A DNA stretch of 64,000 nucleotides from Vagococcus proximus (lineage in GTDB: Bacteria; Bacillota; Bacilli; Lactobacillales; Vagococcaceae), in assembly GCF_029143285.1 (NCBI RefSeq), contig NZ_JAPDSH010000004.1:62001-126000 (forward strand). The letters are read 5' to 3'. Each line of letters opens with the position of its first letter. Position 1 is the stretch's first letter. A model generated the notes under the pieces. The model was given only the letters and a program-made list of their open reading frames with translations. It had not been told where the DNA came from and searched no databases. Both the position numbers and the translations under genes were made by a program. Shown here piece by piece: positions 15,759 through 23,023 of the stretch.

Positions 15759-16394
15759 ATGTTTAATAAAATAGAGAAAGAAACATGGGTTAGAAAAGAG
15801 CATTTTAACTATTTTTCAACTCAGGCAAGAAATTCATTCAATCTCACAAAAAAGATTGAAGCTACAAAAGTTTTAGAGGTGAAAAATCAATACGACTTAT
15901 CTTTTTACGGGATAATGTTGTATGTGTTGACAAAGACAGCCAATGATATTCCTGAATTAAGAATGGGGTACCATAAGGGCGTGCTAGGGTATTGGGATGA
16001 CGTACATCCTAGTTATACGATTTTTAATGAGAGGACTAAAACGTTTAGTAATATCTGGACGCCTTATCAAGAGGATCTGCTAGCTTTTGTAAAGTCAATG
16101 CAAGAAGATAAATCGAGATATAAAAATCAAACAAGCTTATTTCCTCAAAAAAATTATGTTGAAAATACGTTGACTATCTCATGTTTACCGTGGTTAGACT
16201 ATGACTCCTTTTCAATAGAAGTGGAAGACCAATCGTTTTATTCACCGATTATTACGTTTTCTAAGTATGTTATTGAGGGAGAACAAGTGGTATTAAAAGT
16301 ATCGCTTCGTTGTCATCATGCGGTGGCTGATGGGTATCATGCGAGTTTGTTTTTTGAAACATTAGAAAAATACATTACCACGTTAGGTAAGTAA
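15759..16394 (+). CDS. cat: Chloramphenicol O-acetyltransferase (type A)
   Basis: A 211-aa trimer-type CAT that transfers acetyl from acetyl-CoA to the 3-hydroxyl of chloramphenicol. It resembles the pC194-type CAT along its length: FNKIEKETW at the start, LGYWDDVHPSYTIF and FSNIWTPY in the middle, and the catalytic HHAVADGYH (His 186-187) near the C-terminus. Length is normal and no key residue is missing. A leader peptide and an SD-sequestering hairpin lie directly upstream, which argues for drug-inducible translation and a true resistance function. It is probably cotranscribed with the upstream deaminase and the downstream GNAT gene. Confidence 0.92.
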   Translation: MFNKIEKETWVRKEHFNYFSTQARNSFNLTKKIEATKVLEVKNQYDLSFYGIMLYVLTKTANDIPELRMGYHKGVLGYWDDVHPSYTIFNERTKTFSNIWTPYQEDLLAFVKSMQEDKSRYKNQTSLFPQKNYVENTLTISCLPWLDYDSFSIEVEDQSFYSPIITFSKYVIEGEQVVLKVSLRCHHAVADGYHASLFFETLEKYITTLGK

Positions 16395-16404
16395 GGAGGG
16401 ACAT

Positions 16405-16848
16405 ATGACAATTAAAATTATTCAATTAAGTGAGTATCCTATGTTACAAAATGAGGCAGCTAAGTGGTTTGCAAGTAAGTGGGAGATTGACGAGTTAATC
16501 TATTTAGAAAGTATTCAATCAGAAGGGCTGATTCCTAGTTGGTTTGTTGCATTAGAGGATGAAAAAATTATTGCTGGTGCGGGTGTGATTGAAAATGATT
16601 TCCATAATCGACCAGATTTAACGCCTAACATCTGTGCGTTATATGTGGAAGAAGACTATCGAGGACAACGATTATCAGAAAAAATACTGTCTGAAATCGA
16701 AAAATATCTAAGTTCAAAAGGAATTAGCAAGGTCTATTTGATTACTGACCATGAAGGCTTATACGAAAGGTATGGGTGGGAGTTTGTAACGTTAGTCCAA
16801 GAAGTAGACACCAATGAAGATATTAGATTATATGGGAAAGAGTGTTAA
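16405..16848 (+). CDS. GNAT-family N-acetyltransferase
   Basis: A 147-aa GNAT enzyme. The acetyl-CoA-binding segment is ALYVEEDYRGQRLSEKIL (residues ~72-90), and the end of the domain reads GLYERYGWEF. ATG has TAAGGAGGG upstream. It starts 10 nt after cat and probably shares its transcript, so an antibiotic-modifying role is conceivable, but GNAT substrates cannot be read from sequence. Confidence 0.85.
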   Translation: MTIKIIQLSEYPMLQNEAAKWFASKWEIDELIYLESIQSEGLIPSWFVALEDEKIIAGAGVIENDFHNRPDLTPNICALYVEEDYRGQRLSEKILSEIEKYLSSKGISKVYLITDHEGLYERYGWEFVTLVQEVDTNEDIRLYGKEC

Positions 16849-16857
16849 CATACTATT

Positions 16858-16886
16858 TTGACAGAGGAGTCTGAATTTGCTAAACT
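16858..16886 (+). promoter_or_regulatory. Promoter of the MutS2-like gene leader
   Basis: TTGACA (16858-16863) and TAAACT (16881-16886) with an ideal 17-bp spacer. Transcription would start near 16893, about 300 nt before the coding region at 17197. Confidence 0.65.
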
Positions 16887-16917
16887 AACATTAACAAATC
16901 AACTTACTAGGAAATGA

Positions 16918-16947
16918 GTGAACTTTTTGAGTACGAACAGTATCTAA
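16918..16947 (+). CDS. Candidate leader peptide upstream of MutS2-like gene
   Basis: Two overlapping short ORFs occur near the 5' end of the leader RNA. GTG at 16918 gives 9 codons (MNFLSTNSI) with AGGA 5 nt upstream. ATG at 16914 gives 13 codons (MSELFEYEQYLRP, ending 16955), but AGGA is only 1 nt away. I prefer the GTG frame on spacing; either could be a sensor of ribosome stalling. Evidence is positional only. Confidence 0.4.
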   Translation: MNFLSTNSI

Positions 16948-17107
16948 GACCATAAACTTAATTAATAAATAAAACTGTTAACATAACAGGGTTATTTAGT
17001 GTACCCATTAGTTTAGTTTGAGATATTCTGTCAGTACTGCACTTAAAAAGAAGCTTGTCGATTAGTTTCAGATAAGGTTTATTTGTGCACGATATAGAAT
17101 TCAATCC

Positions 17108-17143
17108 AAGAGAGTGGGGCGTTATAGCCGCGCTCTCTTTTAT
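17108..17143 (+). terminator. Terminator inside the leader of the MutS2-like gene
   Basis: AAGAGAG/CTCTCTT with an upper GC-rich stem (GGC/GCC), followed by TTTTATTTT. It lies about 215 nt after the predicted start site and 54 nt before the gene, so it could be a conditional attenuator. Upstream segments ATTCT/AGAAT and TGCAC/GTGCA (about 17012-17096) can form a competing hairpin. A second small hairpin TCTCTC/GAGAGA at 17171-17189 touches the ribosome binding region. Confidence 0.7.
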
Positions 17144-17196
17144 TTTAGTTGATTTGTTACAAGGCAGGTATCTCTCTAAGAAAGAGAGAATAGAAA

Positions 17197-18735
17197 ATGA
17201 ATAAACAAACGGAAGAACACACACAATTTAATGTGATAAAAGAACTAATAAGTGAATTTGCAACGAGTCAAACGGTCAAAGATCGCCTGCTTAGTTTAGA
17301 ACCTACTAGCGACTTGGAAAAGGTAAGGCAGTTACAAGCGGAAACAGGTGAAGCTTTAGAAATTTTAAAGGATAATCAAAGTATTCCCTTCATGATGAGT
17401 CAACGAATTGATAGGATTTTTGAAAAAGTGGAAGAGGGCTATGTTTTAGATCCAAAAGAATTACATGATGTAGAAGATTTTTTACGATCTATTAAGCAGC
17501 TAAAACAATTTTTTGAAAAAAGAGAAACACAGTCACCTATTTTATCAAGCTATTGCAAAAAAATAGTTATCTTCAATGAATTGGAAGAACGACTAAGCGT
17601 TGCAATCAAGAATAATCAAGTATCATCAGAAGCATCGAGTAAGTTGAAGAAAGCAAGACAACGTGCTCAAAACTACCAAAGTGCGATAAGGGACAAGCTT
17701 TATAAATTTATTAATAGCCCAAGTAATAAGTCTAAAATACAAGAATTTATGGTGGTTGAAAAGAATGGGAGCTTGACAGTTCCGCTGAAAAGTTCATTTA
17801 AGACGAGTGTAGCAGGGCGAGTGGTATCTGAATCAGCTAAAGGTTCAACGGTGTATGTCGAATTAGATAATACAAAATCTTTAACTGAAAAATTACAAGA
17901 AGCGCATGCTGAAGAAATTATGATAGTGTATGAAGTACTTGCTGATTTTTCAGAGCAAATTGCAAGTTGCTTGAAACAGATGAAAGATAATACTGAAATT
18001 GTCTTCAAACTAGAAGAAATTACAGCTAAAGCGACATACAGTTTGGAGATTGAGGGTGAGAAAATAAGAATTAATGATCAAGGTGTGATTAAGCTAGTTA
18101 ATGCGAGACACCCGTTATTGAAAAATAAAGCCGTTCCTTTATCAATGGAATTAGGTGGCGAACATCGAGGACTCGTTATTACAGGTTCTAACTCTGGAGG
18201 AAAAACCGTTGTGTTAAAAACAATCGGTTTATTAACCTTAATGACAATGGTAGGTATCCATGTGCCAGCAGAGAAAGAGACAGAAATCAGCACGTTTAAT
18301 CATGTTCTTGTTGATATTGGTGACTATCAAGATATAGATAATGCATTGAGTACTTTTTCTGGTCATATGTCTAATATGAAACAGGTTCTTGACATCGCTG
18401 ATACGCGTTCTCTTGTATTGGTAGATGAGATAGGAAGTGGAACAGAACCGTCAGAAGGGGCAGCGTTAGCAATGGCGATGCTTGACTATATGATTGATAA
18501 AGGAGCGATTGTCGTTGCTTCAACGCACTATGGGGAAATCAAAGAATTTGCAATCAAAGAACCTCATTTTGTTACGGCAGCCATGGCTTTTAATATTGAA
18601 ACACTAGAGCCACTTTATCAACTATTGATGAACGAAGTAGGGCAGAGTAATGGACTTTGGTTGGCTAAGAAGATGTTAATTTCAGATGAGATTTTAGAAC
18701 GTGCACAGTATCATATGAACCAACGAAGTCGCTAA
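17197..18735 (+). CDS. MutS2-like ATPase lacking the Smr domain
   Basis: A 512-aa relative of MutS2. The N-terminal ~300 residues are helical lever/clamp-like, followed by the MutS-family ATPase with Walker A GSNSGGKT (330-337), a SGHMSNM signature and Walker B LVLVDEIGSGTEPSEG (~408-423). Canonical MutS2 is about 780-790 aa and continues into KOW and Smr nuclease domains; here the protein stops soon after the ATPase. B. subtilis MutS2 is known to act on collided ribosomes. The leader architecture upstream and the neighbouring cat gene suggest a translation-protection role (inference); a recombination role is the alternative. Confidence 0.8.
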   Translation: MNKQTEEHTQFNVIKELISEFATSQTVKDRLLSLEPTSDLEKVRQLQAETGEALEILKDNQSIPFMMSQRIDRIFEKVEEGYVLDPKELHDVEDFLRSIKQLKQFFEKRETQSPILSSYCKKIVIFNELEERLSVAIKNNQVSSEASSKLKKARQRAQNYQSAIRDKLYKFINSPSNKSKIQEFMVVEKNGSLTVPLKSSFKTSVAGRVVSESAKGSTVYVELDNTKSLTEKLQEAHAEEIMIVYEVLADFSEQIASCLKQMKDNTEIVFKLEEITAKATYSLEIEGEKIRINDQGVIKLVNARHPLLKNKAVPLSMELGGEHRGLVITGSNSGGKTVVLKTIGLLTLMTMVGIHVPAEKETEISTFNHVLVDIGDYQDIDNALSTFSGHMSNMKQVLDIADTRSLVLVDEIGSGTEPSEGAALAMAMLDYMIDKGAIVVASTHYGEIKEFAIKEPHFVTAAMAFNIETLEPLYQLLMNEVGQSNGLWLAKKMLISDEILERAQYHMNQRSR

Positions 18736-18757
18736 GGTCCAGTGTGATACTAAATTT

Positions 18758-18802
18758 AAAAAGCTTGAACCTATTTTTAAGACAATAGGTTCAAGCTTTT
18801 TT
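18758..18802 (+). terminator. Terminator after MutS2-like gene
   Basis: A perfect 17-bp stem AAAAAGCTTGAACCTAT/ATAGGTTCAAGCTTTTT with further T. Confidence 0.92.
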
Positions 18803-18886
18803 GTCTGTTCTGCTTTATAAAGCGTAGACAGATTATGTTATGATACGAGTGATAGTGAGTAAAAAAGTCGAAAAAGGTGAGAGTAA

Positions 18887-19396
18887 ATGTCAGTGGATAT
18901 TGCGATAAGAAAAATGATCGAAAGTGATTGTAGAGATATTGATGAACAATTTATTCAACAAGGGTGGGGATCTCGTCGTGAGGTTCTATCTAATTATCTG
19001 AAAGAACAAGAAGCGAAACAGAGAAAGGTTTATGTTGCCTTATTTAGAGGGAATGTTGCGGGATATGTAACAGTCGTGCCTCTAGCAAAAGAAGGCCCTT
19101 TTAAAGGAAAGTATCCTGAAATTGTTGATTTTAATGTATTTGAAAAGTTTCAAAAGCAAGGCGTTGGCAAACAGTTATTAGATAAAGCAGAGTGTTCTGC
19201 TAAAGCTTTTTCTACAATCATCACCCTTGGAGTAGGACTTCATAAGGGCTACGGTCCTGCTCAGCGTATTTACGTTAAGCGAGGTTACGTTCCAGATGGT
19301 TCAGGTGTATGGTTTAATAATATCAATTGTGAGATGAATGAACCGTGTCAAAATAATGATGACCTCGTGTTATATTTATCAAAAGAATTGTCATAA
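18887..19396 (+). CDS. GNAT-family N-acetyltransferase
   Basis: A 169-aa GNAT enzyme with the acetyl-CoA site FEKFQKQGVGKQLLDKAE (about 86-103) and the C-terminal RIYVKRGYVPDG element. AAAAGGTGAGAG precedes the ATG. It has its own promoter region after a strong terminator (TATGATAC near 18838). It is the third GNAT protein within 5 kb and not a close copy of the others. The substrate is unknown. Confidence 0.85.
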   Translation: MSVDIAIRKMIESDCRDIDEQFIQQGWGSRREVLSNYLKEQEAKQRKVYVALFRGNVAGYVTVVPLAKEGPFKGKYPEIVDFNVFEKFQKQGVGKQLLDKAECSAKAFSTIITLGVGLHKGYGPAQRIYVKRGYVPDGSGVWFNNINCEMNEPCQNNDDLVLYLSKELS

Positions 19397-19564
19397 GACT
19401 ATTAAGAGTTTTTTGATTTTTAAATTCAAAAAGTATGGTTAGGATTCTTTATTCCAAAATATTGTTTGATACTTATAAAAATATGTTCTTTTTCTTTGTT
19501 TTAGAGCAATTTTTTTGTACTTCTTGTGTTATATTTAATAAATAAAACATAAAAAGGGGTATTT

Positions 19565-20584
19565 GTGAACAAGATGACAGATTATAAAGATGATGAATCG
19601 ACAAACAGCCAAGTTAAAGATTACGAACGCTTAGCTATGATTATCAATCAGAAAAAAACGAGAGATAAAAAAAGTTTATTAAAACTTGAAATGGCCCTTG
19701 CATCAGATAGAGCAGTTAAAAATGCCTTACAAGAGATGTTGACAGGGATTGAAAAAGAAGAACGTCGTAAAAAGATAATTGCAATTCTTATTGGTGTAGC
19801 TGTTTTAGCAGGTGGAGCGTACTATCTTATTATGAAACAAGGGATTAACTTTCCGTCATTTAAAAAAGAACCTGATAAAATAGTCTCTAAACAAAAGAAC
19901 GATAAAAAGGTGGTACCTTCTAAAGAAAAAAAAGTAAAAAAAGCGCAGTTATCTGAGAGTCAGGTGAAAAAATGGGTAACTTTAGCTTTAGAAAAACAAT
20001 ACAGTACAAGTTCTAATGTCCCAGCTTACGAGCTAGAAGTTCGTGTAGGAGAGGACAGTTTAGTCTATGTTGATATGATATCAACTCGTACATCAAATAA
20101 AATTGGTATGTTCAGAGTAAATGAAAAAGGCAAGCTTGAAGAATCTGGTAAATATCTTGAAGGTGTTCAAAAGGATAACTGGGTTGCCCTTTCAAGCGAG
20201 TACCCAGATGTCGACAAAGTAAAGGTGGTCAAGTTTGATGTTAATGCGAAACCACTTGAAAAAGATGGCTTACAAATTGATGAGTTTGCACGTTTGTTTG
20301 CCGCATGGCGTGAAAGTGATGCCCCTATAATGCCGCTTTCTCAGTTTTCAGATAATTTTTCTAAAAACGTAGAAGATATTGCTATTGTTTATAATTTTAG
20401 GGATTCAAAAACACTTCAAGTCAGTGAGAATAAACCAAATCAAATGTTAAACTATTTTTATACGTATGACACAAAGGAAGAAAAAGCATATCAATGGGAG
20501 AATAAAGCTGATGCAAAGAAAGAATTTTCACCTGAATTAACAGATTTCATTAAAACTAATCAAAAAAAAGAACCAACCTATTAA
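19565..20584 (+). CDS. Single-pass membrane protein with extracellular domain, unknown
   Basis: A 339-aa protein with a charged cytoplasmic N-terminus (~70 residues), one membrane helix at about 70-92 (IIAILIGVAVLAGGAYYLI), a Lys-rich linker and a ~220-residue C-terminal domain probably outside the cell. It is widespread in enterococci in my recollection, without assigned function. The GTG start at 19565 has AAGGGG 5 nt upstream; ATG at 19574 is too far from it. The terminator hairpin begins inside its last codons. Confidence 0.65.
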   Translation: MNKMTDYKDDESTNSQVKDYERLAMIINQKKTRDKKSLLKLEMALASDRAVKNALQEMLTGIEKEERRKKIIAILIGVAVLAGGAYYLIMKQGINFPSFKKEPDKIVSKQKNDKKVVPSKEKKVKKAQLSESQVKKWVTLALEKQYSTSSNVPAYELEVRVGEDSLVYVDMISTRTSNKIGMFRVNEKGKLEESGKYLEGVQKDNWVALSSEYPDVDKVKVVKFDVNAKPLEKDGLQIDEFARLFAAWRESDAPIMPLSQFSDNFSKNVEDIAIVYNFRDSKTLQVSENKPNQMLNYFYTYDTKEEKAYQWENKADAKKEFSPELTDFIKTNQKKEPTY

Positions 20585-20605
20585 TATGATAGGTTGGTTC
20601 TTTTT
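20565..20605. terminator. Bidirectional terminator overlapping two stop codons
   Basis: AAAAAGAACCAACCTAT/ATAGGTTGGTTCTTTTT, a perfect 17-bp stem. It covers the stop of the plus-strand membrane protein and reaches the stop of the facing TetR gene. Confidence 0.9.
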
Positions 20606-21134
20606 ATATGTTATCAATAGGCTCATCTGTTCGACTCACTTTTAACAAGCGATTACTGAGCTGTTTGATTTCTTTATCACTAATAGGATAGAGATCTAAA
20701 TAACGAGAAAAATAAAGGCCACCTACAACTGATTTAATAAATGTTATTGTGTCAGCATTAAGATCTGTATCTTTATAGAGACCATCCATTAGTTCGGCAT
20801 ACATTTCCTTGAAACGTTCGGGTGTTTTTTTCATAATAGTGCAGGTGATTCCAAATTGTTCGCCATTTAAAATATCTTCTTGTGCCGTATGTAAGAAGGC
20901 TTGAATGGGATTTAGAGGTCTGCATTGTCTGGTTGTTAGGGACAGCATACGTTTTTTGAAATTTTCGAATATCTGTAAGGCAATAGCATCTAACAACTCT
21001 TGCTTACATTGAAATTGTTTAAGTAAACAGCTTTTAGTAATGCCGGCTTCTTTGGCTGCCGTTTCTATTGTAAAGCTTTCTAGTTCATTATTAATTAAGT
21101 ATTGGATTGAGGCATCAATGATTTGAGTTTTCAT
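20604..21134 (-). CDS. TetR/AcrR-family regulator
   Basis: A 176-aa repressor with an N-terminal TetR helix-turn-helix (FTIETAAKEAGITKSCLLKQF) and a helical ligand-binding C-terminus. ATG at 21134 has AAAGGAG 4 nt upstream; an earlier in-frame codon lacks a site. It is divergent from a lipoprotein/GNAT operon with a dyad in the gap, so local regulation is likely. The inducer is unknown. Confidence 0.85.
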   Translation of the reverse strand: MKTQIIDASIQYLINNELESFTIETAAKEAGITKSCLLKQFQCKQELLDAIALQIFENFKKRMLSLTTRQCRPLNPIQAFLHTAQEDILNGEQFGITCTIMKKTPERFKEMYAELMDGLYKDTDLNADTITFIKSVVGGLYFSRYLDLYPISDKEIKQLSNRLLKVSRTDEPIDNI

Positions 21135-21199
21135 AGGGCTCCTTTTATATAACAATATAATCTTTAGCTAGTCTAGTTTATCTAAATTTAAAAAATTAG

Positions 21200-21222
21200 T
21201 CAAATAATAGTCATTATTTTGA
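21200..21222. promoter_or_regulatory. AT-rich dyad, candidate TetR operator
   Basis: TCAAATAAT (21200-21208) and ATTATTTTGA (21213-21222) form a near-perfect inverted repeat, with a perfect core AAATAAT-N4-ATTATTT. It lies between the TetR gene and the divergent lipoprotein gene, about 20 nt upstream of a TATACT -10 element for the latter. Confidence 0.45.
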
Positions 21223-21280
21223 ATCTAAAAAAAATTAAGGTATACTTAAATTATAAAAATAGTTAGGAGAACAAAGAAAT

Positions 21281-22300
21281 ATGGCAAAAAAACAGCATGT
21301 AATGTCTCTGCTTATTTTGAGTAGCCTTATTCTCGGACTAACGGGATGTACTGAGATGGTCGCAGATAAGCATGAACCTTCCCACGAGACAACAGTCAAA
21401 GAAACAAGTACAACGACTCTAAAAGTTGAAGAGACTAACAAAAAGTTATTAGTTAATTCAATTGGTGTTGATGTGACGTTAAAAGTGAATGAGAAAGACC
21501 CGAAAGCTTTTTCGATTGAGGGTAAAAAATCAGTTGTTCAAATGTATGATGATAAGGATCAATTGGCAATTGTGTTAACACAAGTTACAAAAAAGAAAAA
21601 TGATACGGTCACTATAAACGTAGGTCAAGATAGTCTCAAGTCCGTTATCATAGACTTGAAAAACAGTAATCTTGAAGTTGAGGGTAAATTTAAGGGAAAT
21701 ACACTAGCAGTAACCTCTCAAAAAAGTAAGCTGGTGTTTGCAGATAGTATTAAAACAAATGATGTGTCATTTAAATTAGAAGAAAGTAATTTAGAGGCAA
21801 CCGATTTAGCTGTATCAGATGCTACTTTTGAAGCAAGTCAGGGAAGTTTTAAGTTTGATACTGTTCAATCGAATACCTTGGATGTTGATTTAGTGAGAGG
21901 AAGTTTTGTAACAAAGGAAACAGAGGGACGTTTAGCTCTTTCCGCAAATCAAGGTGATATCAAAGTCGGTAATATCAAAGGTTCAGCTACTATTAAAGTG
22001 GATGAGGGCAGTGTGATTGGGAATTTTAAAGAACTAGAAGATGCACTTACACTTGATTCTCAAAAAGGTCAGGTGAAACTATTACTTCCAGAGAAACTCG
22101 CTTTTTCATATGAAGGAAAGGGAGAAAAAGGAATTATTTCCACTGACTTTGATGAAAAATTAAAGAACCATGAAGGACTTGCAACAGGTACGGTTAATAG
22201 TAATCCCAATGTGAAGGTTAAAGTAAATGCAAAGGGTGGCGCTATAGATATACGTCGTCCGCAAAAAGGAGAGAATGATAAAAATGCCAAGAACGATTAG
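21281..22300 (+). CDS. Lipoprotein with DUF4097-like beta-repeat domain
   Basis: A 339-aa secreted lipoprotein. The N-terminus is a lipoprotein signal peptide with lipobox LTGC, so Cys22 or thereabouts is lipidated. The mature part is a repeated beta-strand domain of the DUF4097 (adhesin-like, YvlB-type) kind, with alternating SNLEVEG, GSFKFDT and GDIKVGN strands typical of a beta-helix. A charged Lys/Asp/Asn-rich tail ends the protein. Its end overlaps the following GNAT gene by 26 nt. Role unknown; a cell-envelope stress or sensing function is a guess. Confidence 0.75.
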   Translation: MAKKQHVMSLLILSSLILGLTGCTEMVADKHEPSHETTVKETSTTTLKVEETNKKLLVNSIGVDVTLKVNEKDPKAFSIEGKKSVVQMYDDKDQLAIVLTQVTKKKNDTVTINVGQDSLKSVIIDLKNSNLEVEGKFKGNTLAVTSQKSKLVFADSIKTNDVSFKLEESNLEATDLAVSDATFEASQGSFKFDTVQSNTLDVDLVRGSFVTKETEGRLALSANQGDIKVGNIKGSATIKVDEGSVIGNFKELEDALTLDSQKGQVKLLLPEKLAFSYEGKGEKGIISTDFDEKLKNHEGLATGTVNSNPNVKVKVNAKGGAIDIRRPQKGENDKNAKND

Positions 22301-22799
22301 ACCTAAAGATTTTGATGGGGCAAAGTCAGTTATTCATAATGCTTTTTTAGAAACGGATCCAGAAGCTAATGAAGATGTATTAGTTGAAGCGTTAAGAGAA
22401 GAGCCAACGTATGATGAGGAGTTTGAACTGGTTATCGAAAAAGATGGCGAAATTATAGCACATGGCATGTTAAGTGATATTGCTATAGGTGAGGAGAAAG
22501 GCTTCTTAGCTCTGGCTCCCTTAGCAGTGAAGAAATCAGAGCGATGTCAAGGTTATGGAGCATCTATTATTGCTGAACTTGAAAAACGGGCAATCATGAT
22601 GGGGTATCGTGCCGTTAGTATCTTAGGTGATCCTGCTTATTATAGTCGTTTTGGGTATACAAAAGCGGCTGATTTCGGTGTAGAGTCTCCATTAGAGGTT
22701 CCAAAAGAGTACTATATGATAAAAGAATTGGTACCAGGAGCATTAGCAGACACTTCAGGAGTTGTAACGTATGTTGGGAGTTTTGGGATAGAATCATAA
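22275..22799 (+). CDS. GNAT-family N-acetyltransferase (YhbS type)
   Basis: A 174-aa GNAT enzyme resembling YhbS: LAPLAVKKSERCQGYGASII carries the acetyl-CoA loop, followed by GDPAYYSRFGY. It starts inside the lipoprotein gene. Two ATGs compete: 22275 is 3 nt from AGGAG and 22284 is 12 nt from it, so the start is uncertain by three codons. Substrate unknown. Confidence 0.85.
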   Translation: MIKMPRTIRPKDFDGAKSVIHNAFLETDPEANEDVLVEALREEPTYDEEFELVIEKDGEIIAHGMLSDIAIGEEKGFLALAPLAVKKSERCQGYGASIIAELEKRAIMMGYRAVSILGDPAYYSRFGYTKAADFGVESPLEVPKEYYMIKELVPGALADTSGVVTYVGSFGIES

Positions 22800-22818
22800 A
22801 AAAACGTTTTCTACTAAT

Positions 22819-22845
22819 AAAAAGACCGTTCAGGTCTTTTTATTT
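22819..22845 (+). terminator. Terminator after lipoprotein/GNAT operon
   Basis: AAAAAGACC/GGTCTTTTT stem with 5-nt loop and T-run. Confidence 0.8.
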
Positions 22846-22907
22846 TACCTAAACGAACAAAAACACGAACGATTAAATTAGAAAACGATTAAACAGTCGA
22901 CTTTTTG

Positions 22908-22936
22908 TTGTGGTGTTATTTTTCAGTAGCTATACT
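22908..22936 (+). promoter_or_regulatory. Promoter of purine permease gene, CGAAC repeats upstream
   Basis: TTGTGG (22908-22913) and TATACT (22931-22936) with a 17-bp spacer. Upstream lie two direct CGAAC repeats (22854-22858 and 22866-22870) and an ACGATT, resembling half-sites of the PurR box of Firmicutes. Binding by PurR is inference. Confidence 0.45.
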
Positions 22937-22956
22937 AAGGGTGTTCAAAAGAAGCG

Positions 22957-22993
22957 AACGAAACAATTTAGATGTTGTCTATTGTTCGTTTTT
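22957..22993 (+). promoter_or_regulatory. Terminator-like hairpin in permease leader
   Basis: AACGAAACAAT (22957-22967) pairs with ATTGTTCGTT (22981-22990) except for one bulged A, and is followed by five T. It lies after the predicted start site and before the coding region. It can be a leader terminator, or, since both arms carry CGAA/TTCG, a paired PurR site. No purine riboswitch core is visible. Confidence 0.4.
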
Positions 22994-23023
22994 AATACAA
23001 CTATAAAGGGGATTGGGTAGAGA

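Noticed and set aside
16958-17224. Minus-strand open frame in the MutS2-like leader
   Set aside because: It lies across the terminator and the start of the plus-strand gene, lacks a ribosome binding site and resembles no family; an IS remnant was considered but no ends or motifs were found.
22843-23023. Guanine riboswitch upstream of the purine permease
   Set aside because: The three-way-junction core sequences of purine aptamers are missing.
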